DNA from: Apricaphanius iberus
Lineage: Eukaryota; Chordata; Actinopteri; Cyprinodontiformes; Aphaniidae
Assembly (NCBI GenBank): GCA_028564705.1
Contig: JAPXFQ010000201.1
Coordinates: forward strand, 124,001-188,000
Reading direction: 5' to 3'
Length of the DNA stretch: 64,000 nt
This document shows positions 51,601 to 62,881 of this stretch, piece after piece; the stretch's first letter is position 1; each line of letters starts with the position of its first letter. The notes under the pieces were generated by a model. The model was not told the origin of the DNA and made no database searches. It was given only the letters and a program-made list of their open reading frames with translations. The translations under genes were made by a program, and so were the position numbers.

Positions 51601-53218
51601 CACTACCGTTCAAAAGTTTGGGGTCACCCAAACAATTTTGTGTTTTCCATGAAAATTCACACTTATTCACCACCATACGTTGTGAAATGAATAAGAAATA
51701 GAGTCAAGACATTGACATGGTTAGAAATAATGATTTTTATTTGAAATAAGATTTTTTTTACATCAAACTTTGCTTTCATCAAAGAATCCTCCATTTGCAG
51801 CAATTACAGCATTGCAGACCTTTGGCATTCTAGCTGTTAATTTGTTGAGGTAATCTGGAGAAATTGCACCCCACGCTTCTAGAAGCAGCTCCCACAATTT
51901 GGATTGGTTGGATGGGCACTTCTTGCGTACCATACGGTCAAGCTGCTCCCACAACAGCTCAACGGGGTTCAAATCTGGTGACTGCGCTGGCCACTCCATT
52001 ACCGATAGAATACCAGCTGCCTGCTTCTTCTCTAAATAGTTCTTGCACAATTTCGAGGTGTGTTTTGGGTCATTGTCCTGTTGTAGGATGAAATTGGCTC
52101 CAATCAAGCGCTGTCCACTGGGTATGGCATGGCGTTGCAAAATGGAGTGATAGCCTTCCTTATTCAGAATCCCTTTTACCCTGTACAAATCTCCCACCTT
52201 ACCAGCACCAAAGCAACCCCAGACCATCACATTACCTCCACCATGCTTAACAGATGGCGTCAGGCATTCTTCCAGCATCTTTTCAGTTGTTCTGCGTCTC
52301 ACAAACGTTCTTCTTTGTGATCCAAACACCTCAAACTTGGATTCATCCGTCCACAGCACTTTTTTCCAGTCTTCCTCTGTCCAATGTCTGTGTTCTTTTG
52401 CCCATCTTAATCTTTTTCTTTTATTGGCCAGTCTCAGATATGGCTTTTTCTTTGCCACTCTGCCCTGAAGCCCAGAATCCCGCAGCCGCCTCTTCACTGT
52501 AGATGTTGACACTGGTGTTTTGCGGGTACTATTTAATGAAGATGCCAGTTAGGGACCTGTGAGGCGTCTGTTTCTCAAACTAGAGACTCTAATGTACTTA
52601 TCTTCTTGCTCAGTTGTGCAACGCGGCCTCCCACTTCTTTTTCTACTCTGGTTAGAGCCTGTTTGTGCTGTCCTCTGAAGGGAGTAGTACACACCGTTGT
52701 AGGAAATCTTCAATTTCTTAGCAATTTCTCGCATGGAATAGCCTTCATTTCTAAGAACAAGAATAGACTGTCGAGTTTCAGATGAAAGTTCTCTTTTTCT
52801 GGCCATTTTGAGCGTTTAATTGACCCCACAAATGTGATGCTCCAGAAACTCAATCTGCTCAAAGGAAGGTCAGTTTTGTAGCTTCTGTACCGAGCTAAAC
52901 TGTTTTCAGATGTGTGAACATGATTGCACAAGGGTTTTCTAATCATCAATTAGCCTTCTGAGCCAATGAGCAAACACATTGTACCATTAGAACACTGGAG
53001 TGATAGTTGCTGGAAATGGGCCTCTATACACCTATGTAGATATTGCACCAAAAACCAGACATTTGCAGCTAGAATAGTCATTTACCACATTAGCAATGTA
53101 TAGCGTGTGTTTCTTTAAAGTTAAGACTAGTTTAAAGTTATCTTCATTGAAAAGTACAGTGCTTTTCCTTCAAAAATAAGGACATTTCAATGTGACCCCA
53201 AACTTTTGAACGGTAGTG
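51601..53218 (-). mobile_element. Complete Tc1 (DD38E) transposon, sister of 22643-24221, 1,618 bp
   Basis: Ends are CACTACCGTTCAAAAGTTTG at both sides (right end inverted), identical over the outer 27 bp, with TA at 51599-51600 and 53219-53220. It is preceded by a short (TA)9-like run. It has 39 more bases than the copy at 22643: 37 bp around 53024-53060 (CTATACACCTATGTAGATAT..) plus a 2-bp GT near 53106. Differences elsewhere are few. Confidence 0.96.
51763..52806 (-). pseudogene. Tc1 transposase with one nonsense codon
   Basis: Same 347-codon frame and same predicted residues as 22805-23848 except codon 86, where CAA (Gln) is TAA (minus strand; at about 52549-52551). The stop falls between the two DNA-binding subdomains, so only an 85-residue N-terminal piece, with the first helix-turn-helix, could be made from the ATG at 52806. 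The rest, including D154, D244 and E283, is unchanged. The identity of everything else implies the stop is very recent. The element could still be moved in trans by the intact copy. Confidence 0.95.
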
Positions 53219-53221
53219 TAT

Positions 53222-53470
53222 ATAACCCTCAAAGAGGCTTTACAATTCCATGATTCATTCACTCTCACATTCAAATACTGGTGGAAGCAAGCTACATTAG
53301 TAGCCACAGCTGCCCTGGGGCAGACTGACAGAAGAGAGGCTGCCATGTCGTAGCATCTGCCCCTCTGGCCAACACCAGTAGGTAAGGTAGGTGAAGTGTC
53401 TTGCTCAAGGACACAAGGGAATGTAGTATGCGAAAGCAGGAATCCTACCCACAACCCATCAAGAGAAACG
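53222..53470 (-). repeat. tRNA-derived SINE
   Basis: On the minus strand: a degenerate B box TGGGTAGGATTCC, CCTTGAGCAAGACACTTCAC, CTCTTCTGTCAGTCTGCCCC and AGGGCAGCTGTGGCTAC, ending near the Tc1 right end. Same family as 39642-39935. Confidence 0.82.
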
Positions 53471-54148
53471 CACACAGGCGAGGCAGACTATTATGCAACA
53501 GAAGCAGTTAAAGCTGAGGAATTTACTAATCTCTAAGCGACTGCCATGGTCTTCTTTTTGGGTTTTCAGAATATGGTCACCCTTTAAAAAGTAAAATTTC
53601 ATAATCCATGTACAGGGATATTTCAATTTTCTTCATATATTTATTCCATCTTTCAGACAGACATTATTTGTTTTCAAGTCAGCGCCTTGTGGCGTTATCA
53701 AAATTGTACAACTGAGTCCAAATGTGTTTTTATTTGCTAAATATTTAATCTGATAATAGGTAGGCCTTCAGTGTCGTTATTCTCATGTTTAAAGAGGGCA
53801 AGCTTGTGCAATAGCCTTTATTTTAGAAGTCATGCATGTAAGACACCTATTGAGGGTACCCATTTTATATCATATAGCTGTAGACTTTAAAAAAAGATTA
53901 TAAGTGGGCATGCCTTGATAAATGAGGCCCTATAAAAATAATAACATTTTAAGCTTAATAGGCCTATTTGGCTGGAATTTCAAATATTTGTCCAGTAAAA
54001 TTCTCTAGCGGAAACCCTTGTGAATAATGTAATGCTATAATCAAGTCAAGGCTTTAATAAGCTGTAGATCAAAATATACTCTTAGGGCTCGGGCTTAATT
54101 CTCTCGGGCTGGGTCGGGCCAGCTTTTAAGGCCCCTACTACAGCTCTA

Positions 54149-54690
54149 CCTGTGAGTATACCTGCATTAGAGTGCGGATCGGACCGCATTTTTCAGTCCA
54201 AGTCCGGCCCGCGTCCAACAGAGCAATAACCGAAACCAACCCGAACCCTACAGACATTAAGATATTTATGTCAGAGGGCCCGACACAGGTGCGCACGGTT
54301 TCATAAACCGTGGGTACGGATTCTTACACTTGAAAATACCTTCTCCACCTGATCCCGGCTGCTCTGGTCCAGAGATAAACTTTTTTTCCCAACAGAAAAA
54401 TATGCAGAGCTGTGGGTCTGAGAGGGGGACAAGGTGCTGCTGATGCTGCCATGGGGAAAAATTATCTCACCTGCTATGACTGGATAAGTCAAGTGAATTC
54501 TTATCTTTAATTTTAATAATCTTAATATATTTGATCTTATCTTAATTATTTACATTAACAATAATTTTGTTTTTCAAATGTTTCCGTCAGTTTTGAAAGG
54601 ATAAAAGTATGTGTGCAAGATTCCCTGCAGCCAGCATAAACAAACCTGTTGTTAGTTTTATAAATTAAATGAAATAACAAAAATTAAATT
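54149..54690. other. Unassigned stretch
   Basis: 54170-54280 (CGGATCGGACCGCATTTTTC.., GTCCGGCCCGCGTCCAACAG) looks like another hAT-type end but has no partner. No gene recognised. Confidence 0.4.
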
Positions 54691-55185
54691 AAAATTTAGA
54701 CCCCTATGATGAGGAAAACTATTGGACTCAGTGTTCCCTCGCCCGGACGTGGGTAACCGGGGCCCCACTCTGGAGCCAGGCCTGGAGTTCTCCCCATAGA
54801 AGCTCCACATGGTCTGGTATCCTGCTCAACTATAATGCCCCCTGCTGGACGGGGAACATCGGTACAGATGATGCTCAAAGTCACCAAGCATCCTCCATGC
54901 TCTCTCTTCTCTGTCTTCTCAGACCCCCAGACATTCCTGGCAGATGACCGCTTGTACTGAGCCAGGTTCTGGTTCTGGTTCTGCTGGAGGTTTCTTCCTG
55001 TTAAAGGGGAGTTTTTCCTCTCCACTATCGCTACATGCTTCGTCAGTATGAGGGATTGCTGAGGAATTACTGTGGTTGGAATCTGCATGATCCGGGCACA
55101 ACCTCATGTCCACGACTCATCACAATCTGCTGGGATTCCTTACATAGAAAACTTTTAACTGATTGGAATGTTTGTATAATTTCGG
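54691..55185 (+). repeat. L2-type LINE 3' UTR
   Basis: Contains AGAAGCTCCACATGGTCTGG, CATCCTCCATGCTCTCTCTT, CCTGGCAGATGACCGCTTGT, GGAGGTTTCTTCCTGTTAAA, ATCACAATCTGCTGGGATTC and GGAATGTTTGTATAATTTC. It lacks the final GAATTG tail. It shows the uninterrupted sequence at the point where the Harbinger element entered the copy at 27677. Confidence 0.88.
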
Positions 55186-56065
55186 AAGGACGAAAGTTGA
55201 ATGAACGACTACGTATGTCCTTTGGTTTTCTTACAGGTTGAGTTGTTGTTGTTCATAACTCGGTAGCATTTTGCTAATGACCGCTGATTGGTCCGTGAAA
55301 GACTGATTACAACCAGATGTACCGCTTGACGGCATATTGGCATCCGAAGCAGCACTAGAACATTAAGGCGGACTTTTTCGGCAAAGTTTTTTTTCCAACC
55401 TAACAACCTTTTTTTGGTTGTTGGCACTGTTATCTGCTTATGGGTATGTATAGACTATGAAATTTAAATGAAAACATAAGGATTGCCGTAAAGCAGTATC
55501 TCTGGTTGTACGATATGTATGATGTCATTGACATCTTAAAGTACTTTTTAAAGCAAATAAGTGACTCTAAAAAATCTTAACACCCAGCAATGGGTCATTT
55601 TTTGCATCTCCTTTCAAAAAGAAATTTCAGATTACTAGACAAAAAATTATATCCGGAGAAAAGTGGATTTTGAGGAGTATTGCTCCATAGCCGTCCATTC
55701 ATCCTGCACTCATCATGAGAGCGCCCTCATATGACACTAGAGTGGAACTGCAAAAAGTTCAGAACCCGTAAGTACCAAGCTAGTGGGAGTTGTCTCTTTA
55801 TTAGAATTTCTCTGTTATTATCAGATGATGGGTATAGTGTGGTCATCAAGGGATGGAGATGGTCCTGCCTACTTGTACAATAATACTTAAATATGGTTTT
55901 GATTGCAAAAAATGTTTACTTAACTAAGAAGGCCCAGAGGGTAACAAGAAAATGTCCACAACACCATACCGCCACTTCCGACCTGGACCGTTAGACCAAG
56001 GCAGTGTGCAGCCATGCTTTCCTATTCCAAATTAAATTTTATTCATAAAGCGCCTTTCAGAGTGT
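55186..56065. other. Unassigned stretch
   Basis: No gene or repeat that I recognise. Confidence 0.4.
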
Positions 56066-56370
56066 CTGGGATGATGTGTGGTGTAGTGGTAAGTGCAGGG
56101 CCCCCATGCACGGAGGGCTCAAACCCTGGATGACTGCGTCCTCATGGACCTTTGTCGCATGTCTTCTTCCAACCTCAACATTAAAAACCTACACAGCCTT
56201 CAAAGATAAAATCAGGATTTTAAAAGGAAAAGACATTACATCATGTGATTTACTGCAATGGAGGATCTGTCCAAGGTGTACCCTGCCTCTCATTGAACGC
56301 TGTAAATAGGTACCGGCTCCCCCAAAACCCCTCGAGGATAAGCATATAGACAATGGATGGATGGACATTA
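56066..56370 (+). repeat. tRNA-headed SINE with RTE-like tail
   Basis: The head is TGTGGTGTAGTGGTAAGTGC (A box) and GGGCTCAAACCCTGGA (B box). The 3' part ACTGCAATGGAGGATCTGTC, CAAGGTGTACCCTGCCTCTC and GACAATGGATGGATGGA is of the kind shared with RTE-type LINEs, ending in an (ATGG)n tail. Confidence 0.8.
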
Positions 56371-57965
56371 AAACTTGACTGATGAGAGTCCGTCTTTTCC
56401 TGGACTGATGGTCCAGCAACTTATTTACGGATATATTCGAAAAGTGCATTAAAATAGTGTAGATGAGAAGCGAAGTGTCCTCAGCTTACAGATTTTATGA
56501 AATTTCCAGTCTCATAAAAATCTGAGTTAAATAAAGTTGGAGTTTCAGTAGATGATTTTTTAGAGCGGTTTATTGTTCAGATAAAAACCATTTAAGCAGG
56601 TTTACGGTGTGCACTATGGAGTTTCATGTTCTCGCCCCCAAGGGTGAGCTCAAACCACTGATTGTTTTCTTGGTACACAGCAGCTCCACTAACTCAGTTT
56701 CATCCATCTTTCATGTCGACAGGTTAATAAATCCAGCAGCCAAAGTGTGGGTGGAGACAGTGTGTTAGGGAAAGCTGTTCCATAAATGACTCCTACACTG
56801 GCGTTTGGTGACTGATCACAGAAGCAAGCGCAATAATGGATATGGAGGTGAACCTTTATAATGATTAGTACTTTTAATATTAATAACACAGTTTAATACA
56901 CTACAGTTTTTGGTTGTGAATGATGTTAAGCTGCACTCTGGTTAGCATAGCTGAAACACGAATGAAATATCCATCCAGGAGCTTAAATGATCCTCTACAT
57001 GATGTAAGTGTTCCTCATCGATCCGCTTATTCTGCGTTAAATCCACTGGTTGTACATATCATCAGTGAATCTATATGGATTTGAATTTGCTGCCATCTTA
57101 TGGTTCTACCAAGCATCTGCATTTTAGGCACATTATTTTCATGAGCTTGATACAACACAGGATTTAAATGGAGAAAACTATTATAAACAAGGCTCTAAAA
57201 AATTCTGTTGAAGCCATATTATGAAGTTGTTTATTGAGATCCATTTCAGTGTTTTAGGTTAATAACCTAACATCATTTATTAATATTAAACAGCTTTTAA
57301 ATCTAGCTACTGTGTCAGATTTAGTTCTGTCTAAAGCTAACTAAGACAATTTTATATTTATGCACTTCATTTTGCATTATTCACATACTAATCAGATATA
57401 TGTTTTATGACCTGGAAGCCTTATTTAACCCTCATGTAGCTTGTTTGTTAATCTTTAGTTTGCAGCTTGGAGATTTCATACATTAATTTACTTTAAAAAC
57501 ATATCTTTAGCTGAAGACATCAAAAATCAGAAATCAAGAATTTAGTGTGTGTTTGTGGAACTGTGATTCAAACTTTCCAACATCATATAAGCAGTCAGGC
57601 CTTTTAGCGCTGTAGCCTATTTGTCTTGGCCATGGCTCATACACCCCACATGCTGTTGCATTAGAGCTCCATGCAGGTTTACCATCACTCAGATTTCCTG
57701 TTGGTTAATCATGCTGTTAACACAAACATTCGAAACTCAAGCCATAAATCATACTTCAGACAGGTTGCATGTACAGAACAGCCGCAGAAATGTAGACAAA
57801 TTTAAAACTACCAAGGCAAATTTTTTCCAAGTTTGTCCAAATATTATCTGACAGCACAGGAAGGACAATAATGACATTGTTACCAGTGTGAGTGTCTGTC
57901 TGCGTCCCGGCTCAGTAGAAGCTGCACAGACCTGACAAGACCCAATCAATTCTGATTTAATCTAC
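56371..57965. other. Unassigned stretch
   Basis: Longest part of the window without a recognised repeat. No coding region with motifs or convincing exon was found. Confidence 0.4.
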
Positions 57966-58180
57966 TCATTATTACCTCCATAGAGGAGGTTATGTTTTCA
58001 CCAGGGATTGTTTGTCTCTTAGTGAGAAACATAACTCAAAACATTAAATGATTTTGATGACATTTTCAAGATATGTCTGCAGAGGGACCAGGAACTAGTG
58101 ATTAGATTTTGGGAGTGGATCCGGATCACCATCTGAGGGGGAAAACAAAGCTTTCCTTGTGGAGGCATGCGCTCTCTGTT
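57966..58180. repeat. Widespread interspersed repeat (MITE-like)
   Basis: ATTACCTCCATAGAGGAGGT, TATGTTTTCACC, then GATTTTGATGACATTTTC, GTGGATCCGGATCACC and TGGAGGCATGCGCTCTCTG form a repeat I remember as common in animal genomes (..GGCGGAGGTCTGCGCTCTC..). The superfamily cannot be told from the sequence alone. Confidence 0.6.
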
Positions 58181-58183
58181 GCT

Positions 58184-58514
58184 TTTCTAATCTGCACCGA
58201 TACAATAGTGGTATCAGGGCCGATACCGTTCTAATGTACTCGTATTGGTATCAGTTAGTTAACCAATACCATGAACAAACACTTAGAACGTGGGAATCCT
58301 GCAAAAATTTTACAGAAAATTTAAAATTTTCATTTGAAGTTTTTTTTTTCTGGTTATATTAATTTATATTTTATTTTTCCTCTAATTCACTATAATTCAT
58401 TGCATTTTTTTGTGTGGTAGAAGTATCCGCACCGGTACTCATTTTTGGCAAGTACTAAGAACCAAGTATTGGTATCGAATCGATTTGAAAAAAGTAGTAT
58501 CGTTGCATCCCTCG
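58184..58514. mobile_element. hAT-type MITE
   Basis: The left end has TGCACCGATACAATAGTGGT and the right, read inward, AGGGATGCAACGATACTACT, with many GGTATCG/CGATACC phrases inside. This is a well-known type of fish MITE. No coding sequence. Confidence 0.7.
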
Positions 58515-58976
58515 CAGCAATCTAAAGATAATGTCCATCAAACAAAGTGGCCATTTTTTGAAGCAATGCTTCCATATACCTGACATGTAAACTACAAGAT
58601 GAACTCTCCTATCAGCAATTACCTGTCCAGACACTGAGGCTCAGAGTGGTAAAATAAAATTCTTCCCTTTGTTACACGAATGATTATAAAATCATCAGAA
58701 CAGTTGTGCAGTTATGTAAAAATATAACTTAATTCAAATACTATAGAGGTAAAAATGAATATTTTAATGACATAGTTCGGATATGAATATAATAGACAAA
58801 AATTGGTAATAGGAGGCTAACAGCTGATCAGATTTACCAGGCTATTTATCTGACTTTATAACAATGTTAAGATAGAATTTTAGCAGATATTAAATATCTA
58901 CAATGTCACAAGACAAAGCTGTGTACTGTCAGTAAAACAGTTAACTAGTACATGGAAATATGCTTCTTGATTTTCT
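58515..58976. other. Unassigned stretch
   Basis: AT-rich; nothing recognised. Confidence 0.4.
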
Positions 58977-59205
58977 CTCGGGCAACAGTGGCTCAGGAGG
59001 AAGGGGTTTCCCGGTAACCGCTAGGTTGCCGGTCCAAACCCCTGCTCTGTCTATCTCTATCTTTGTGTCCTTAGGTAAGACTCTGTGCTCCTTTTGTTTG
59101 CAGGTCGTGGTCACCAGGTGGCGCCAATCGGTGGCAGTGTTATATGGCAGCAGGACATTTAGCATTTTTGCTGAGGCTACAGTCGGTATGAGTTCACCAG
59201 ATAGA
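58977..59205 (+). repeat. tRNA-derived SINE, degenerate
   Basis: GGCAACAGTGGCTCAGGAGG (A box) and AGGTTGCCGGTCCAAACCCC (B box near 59025-59042), then TGTCCTTAGGTAAGACTCTG and GGTCACCAGGTGGCGCCA. Same family as 39642 but more diverged. Confidence 0.82.
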
Positions 59206-59614
59206 GCTGTACAGTTCTTCTCATTGGTTTGGAGTAGCATCAGTTCAAAGTCAAAGACATACAATCCTAAACATTTACTTGGTTCATTACCAATGGACTG
59301 ACTATTAGAGCTGACATTCAGCAAACATTATTAGACGGTGGGGTAATATGGACGTTGTTCGGCTAAGAAAACTGTGAGGAGGCAGCTTCTATAGCCTCTC
59401 ACCGCTCTAAAAATGTCTTTACTGTTTTATAAACCCCCTGTAATATGACATCTGTCTAATAAAGGAGGAACGTTTACTGATGATCAGACCGTTTCCAATA
59501 GAGGAGTTCGGGGACATTTATGGGAGGGGAGAAGGTAACAGCAATAATCTGTCACTTTGTTCTGCCAGCTGTTGTGTCTCCATACTAAATTAACCCTTTG
59601 GGGAATTGGCTTAT
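59206..59614. other. Unassigned stretch
   Basis: Nothing recognised. Confidence 0.4.
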
Positions 59615-60549
59615 CCCTCCTTTCCACCGGAGGTGTCAGCAGCACATCACAGCAGCAGCATGTTATCGCAGCTGATAGCCATCGCTGTAGTCAATAGAAT
59701 TCTTTCCACCAGAGGCGAGAGCAGCACGAGTCTTCCCTGTCTCAGGAGCGTCATGTCGCAGCACTTTTCTAAATATAAATGGCAATCCTATTTTCTACAC
59801 AGTACGCCTCTACGTGTAAATTTCAACATTTTGGATAGGGGAAGACAGGAAACCTTGCAGCTCGATATCTGGAAAAGTTCAAAATAAAAGAAACGTGCTG
59901 CTTTCCAGTTGCTTTACTTAAAAAAGGTCACTACCTGTGCGGCCCGGTGAGAAGTAAGTATCTCACTGGAGAGTCAAATATTTTTCCATCACGGATGACG
60001 ACCGGTTGATCATGTTTGCCTTAATTAATCTCTCCCGTGTATAACTCTGCCTTCAAACAATGTGAAGGTGAGAATTTGCTGCTTTCCAGGCCATTGTTTG
60101 GTAGTACTTGAGGTTTTGCAAAACACTGGGCTTAAAACCCAGTTCATTCAAACCCACAGTAATGGGCCTGGCTGATGTCCTGAGCTGATAGATTGTTCTT
60201 TGGAAATTCAGGAAAACATGCTTCTCTTCCAAAAAGACTGATGTCATGGAACCCGAAGAACTCTGTAAAAACTATTGTCTGGGAGTAGAGAGGGGGAGAG
60301 TCAAGATTATGGCCGAACAGTGAACAGAGTTGTAAGTTTTGATTGTCCAGTATAAGAAATAAGTGACCGGCAGGCTGAGCATCTCTGGAACAAGAAAGGT
60401 TTGAATCTTCTTTGTTTAAGTGCTGTTAATCATGCATTTTTGAGCACCAACACCTGCCGCTACGTACCTCATACGCCCCCTGGTGGAAAGGGCCAAGTAG
60501 CAGAATCCGCGAGCTAAAAGTGCTGCTGACGCGTCCGGTGGGAAGCCCG
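59615..60549. mobile_element. TIR element with doubled subterminal motif (hAT-like)
   Basis: The left end is CCCTCCTTTCCACCGGAGGT then GTCAGCAGCAC; the right, inverted, CCGGGCTTCCCACCGGACGC then GTCAGCAGCAC. A second pair, TTTCCACCAGAGGCG at 59703 and, inverted, TTTCCACCAGGGGGCG at about 60475, lies inside. No target duplication or gene was found. Confidence 0.68.
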
Positions 60550-61229
60550 GGTAAGATGTCCGCACATCGGTAAACAGCACCTAAGGTCACTCATCAGCTC
60601 CAACAGGTGCCCACAGAAGCAGAAATAGCAAGAGATTGATCATGGGAGAATCAGGGATGGTTGTTGCCTTTCTGTTTGCTACATTGTTATAACATTGTTA
60701 TATACCGCTTCCCCAGCAACTCTTCCAGTATTAGAATAAGTGGGGTATTTGGCAACATCTGCTAATTTCCCTCTGAGTTACAACCAAACCGCATGGGTTA
60801 AACACAGCTTGTATTCAGCGACTCTACTGGCCATTTCCTATGGTGCAGTTTGCAGCATAATTTTTTTCAAAATCAGTTCTTTAAAATTTGGAGTATGAAT
60901 CTTGTGCACTGCTTTACTTAACTTACTTTGCACCAGCTGAAAACCACTAACCAAATTACTCCAAAACCAATCAGAAGAACTATACAGAGACGCCTCCCAT
61001 GTGATTTTTCTCTGGGTGATAAAATCATAGCACTTTAATAGAATAAAGGTAGATGTATCCAGATGATCTTGATGTGAAGATTTTCCAAGCAGGGGGGAGG
61101 TTCATGAAGATCACTTGTAACCCAGTCCTCTTCGACTGAAGTGGCAAAACAGTGGGAAAGTAACACTCAGGCAGGCAAACTGTAAACAGACAATGAGAAA
61201 GACACTAATGAAGCTTCACCAAATCATTA
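60550..61229. other. Unassigned stretch
   Basis: No gene or repeat recognised. Confidence 0.4.
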
Positions 61230-62285
61230 ACCAAACCTGGGTGTCTATTTTCTTTTGTGTTCTGAGAGTGGACCGAATCTCAGGATGTGCATAGCTCTTC
61301 TTCTGGGCTGGGGCCGGGTGGACAGCCTTGGGCTCTGTGGGGCTTGGTAGTGACACAGCTATGGGCCCTGAGTTGATCTTGGTAAATGGGGGACAGTTGG
61401 AGTTAGACAGGGAGCTTGCTCCCTGGGAAGGCATTTTTCTCCCCAGTCCTTCTGTCTCAGTGCCTGGACACCTCTGTCCGCCTGCCCCATCACGTTACCA
61501 CTCATCTTGGGACTTGGGGTGTGGGCACATAACTCGGGTGCAGGAAGCAGTTTCCAACTTCGTTATCTCGTGGTGGCCTGGGTCACAGTTTTACTGTACA
61601 ATTTAGACAAGATTATAAGATTAAAACATTCTCACAAGACATATGTGTAGGAACTTTGGGGTTGGCAAATTTAACAGCATCCAATTGAGGAGCTGTTCGG
61701 TAGGCTTCACCTCTGGTGCTGGTACCCACTGTTAAACTGCTTATAGGAGGAGGAACAGGTGGTCTGGTCAGGGCCGGTGCTGGCGGGCTGCTCCATAACT
61801 GTGGGAGCTTTGGCAGTCCCTTTGTCTGAATACTGGAATGAAGGGGACCACCTCCTCAGTCTGGGGACTGGTTGCCCTGCTGGGTTATTAGTACCTGGAC
61901 CTGGGAGTATAGAGTGTGTATGGGGAGTGGGTGTACAGCATCCATCCTTGTGTCTCTTTGCATTAGGTTTGTGGGTGAGAGTTTAAATGTATAAGAGGGC
62001 GGGAATTTGCGATTGTGTCTCTGTGTCCCTGTGTATCTGTCAGGTTGGTTCTTGGGCTGTCCCTTTTCCTGGTGCTTTTCAGGCCCCCAACCAATTGTGA
62101 GACTTCTTTCCCCTCTGTCTCTCCCTGCCAGTGACTGGTGCCTCTACCCGCCTGTGCATTGTTGGCTCTTGATGTCTGGGACTGGGTGCTCAGGGGATAT
62201 GTAGGTGTAGGTACCAGATGTAGCCAGATCTGCTTGGGGCCCTGTGCCTTCTTATGATGTTGTATTAGATTACTGGCTGAATGCT
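61230..62285 (+). repeat. GT-rich retroelement-like segment
   Basis: Rich in TGGGG, CTGTCTC and GTGTCTCTGTGTCCCTGTGT phrases, with frequent short open frames. In composition it resembles the minus strand of the retrosequence at 18582-20123, and it ends directly where L2 similarity begins. I suspect LINE UTR sequence, but I cannot name the family. Confidence 0.4.
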
Positions 62286-62349
62286 GGCACACTGATGTAT
62301 TGCACAGTTTTTTAAAGAACTTTATTAAACAATTAGCAAGTATACAACA

Positions 62350-62788
62350 TAAGAAAAATGCCAAATGCTTGCCAGGGGGCAGAATAAGCAAGATAAAATC
62401 CCACCTGGAACTGCTGGCTAAAGATAAGCGTAAGTAGAGTAAGATTGTTATTCACGTTTCCAATAATAACATCCGGTTACGGCAATCGGAGGTCACTAAA
62501 ATTAGTGTGGCTTTGTTGTGTTAGTTTGCTAAAAAGATGTCGGACTGTGTAATCTTTTCTGGTCCCCTGCCCGATCGGACCAGTGACGACATGTTTAGCC
62601 GCATGCTGTCATTACATCGATGGTTGTCTGAGTGGTGTCCAGTAAACAACGTGGGCTACATTGATAATTGGAAAACTTTTTGGGGAAAACCTGGTCTGAT
62701 CCGGAGAGACGGCATCCATCCCACTTTGGATGGAGCAGCTCTTCTTTCTAGGAATCTGGACAGATTTATTAAACCTTCAAAACACTGA
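62350..62788 (+). pseudogene. L2 ORF1, SGNH-type esterase domain, broken
   Basis: The first frame gives CLPGGRI, then SKIVIHVSNNNIRLRQSEVT, the block that in intact copies reads HVGTNDIRLRQSE (oxyanion-hole Asn). After a shift, the frame at 62537-62788 gives [40 protein letters not shown] and [15 protein letters not shown], ending with a stop. DGIHP is the catalytic Asp-His block of SGNH hydrolases. The N-terminal GxS block is missing or beyond recognition. Stops lie before 62537, so it is not translatable as one protein. Confidence 0.85.
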
Positions 62789-62881
62789 CAAACCAGGGTC
62801 CAGACCAGGAAGCAGAGTCGTAGTTTAACCCACCTCTCTGCAGCTTCTGTACTGTTACCCACTCAATACCCCATTGAGACA

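Larger units (their letters stand above)
51188..54148 (+). mobile_element. Non-autonomous hAT element, copy B, with perfect 8-bp target duplication and nested insertions
   Basis: CCTGTGAG is present at 51180-51187 and 54149-54156. Ends are TAGAGCTGAAG and, read inward, TAGAGCTGTAG. Subterminal DNA is rich in GGGCTTGGGC/CGGGCC motifs on both sides. Without the Tc1 (51601-53218) and SINE (53222-53470) the element is about 1.1 kb and has no transposase. Copy A at 11288-12325 is inverted relative to it. Confidence 0.87.
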
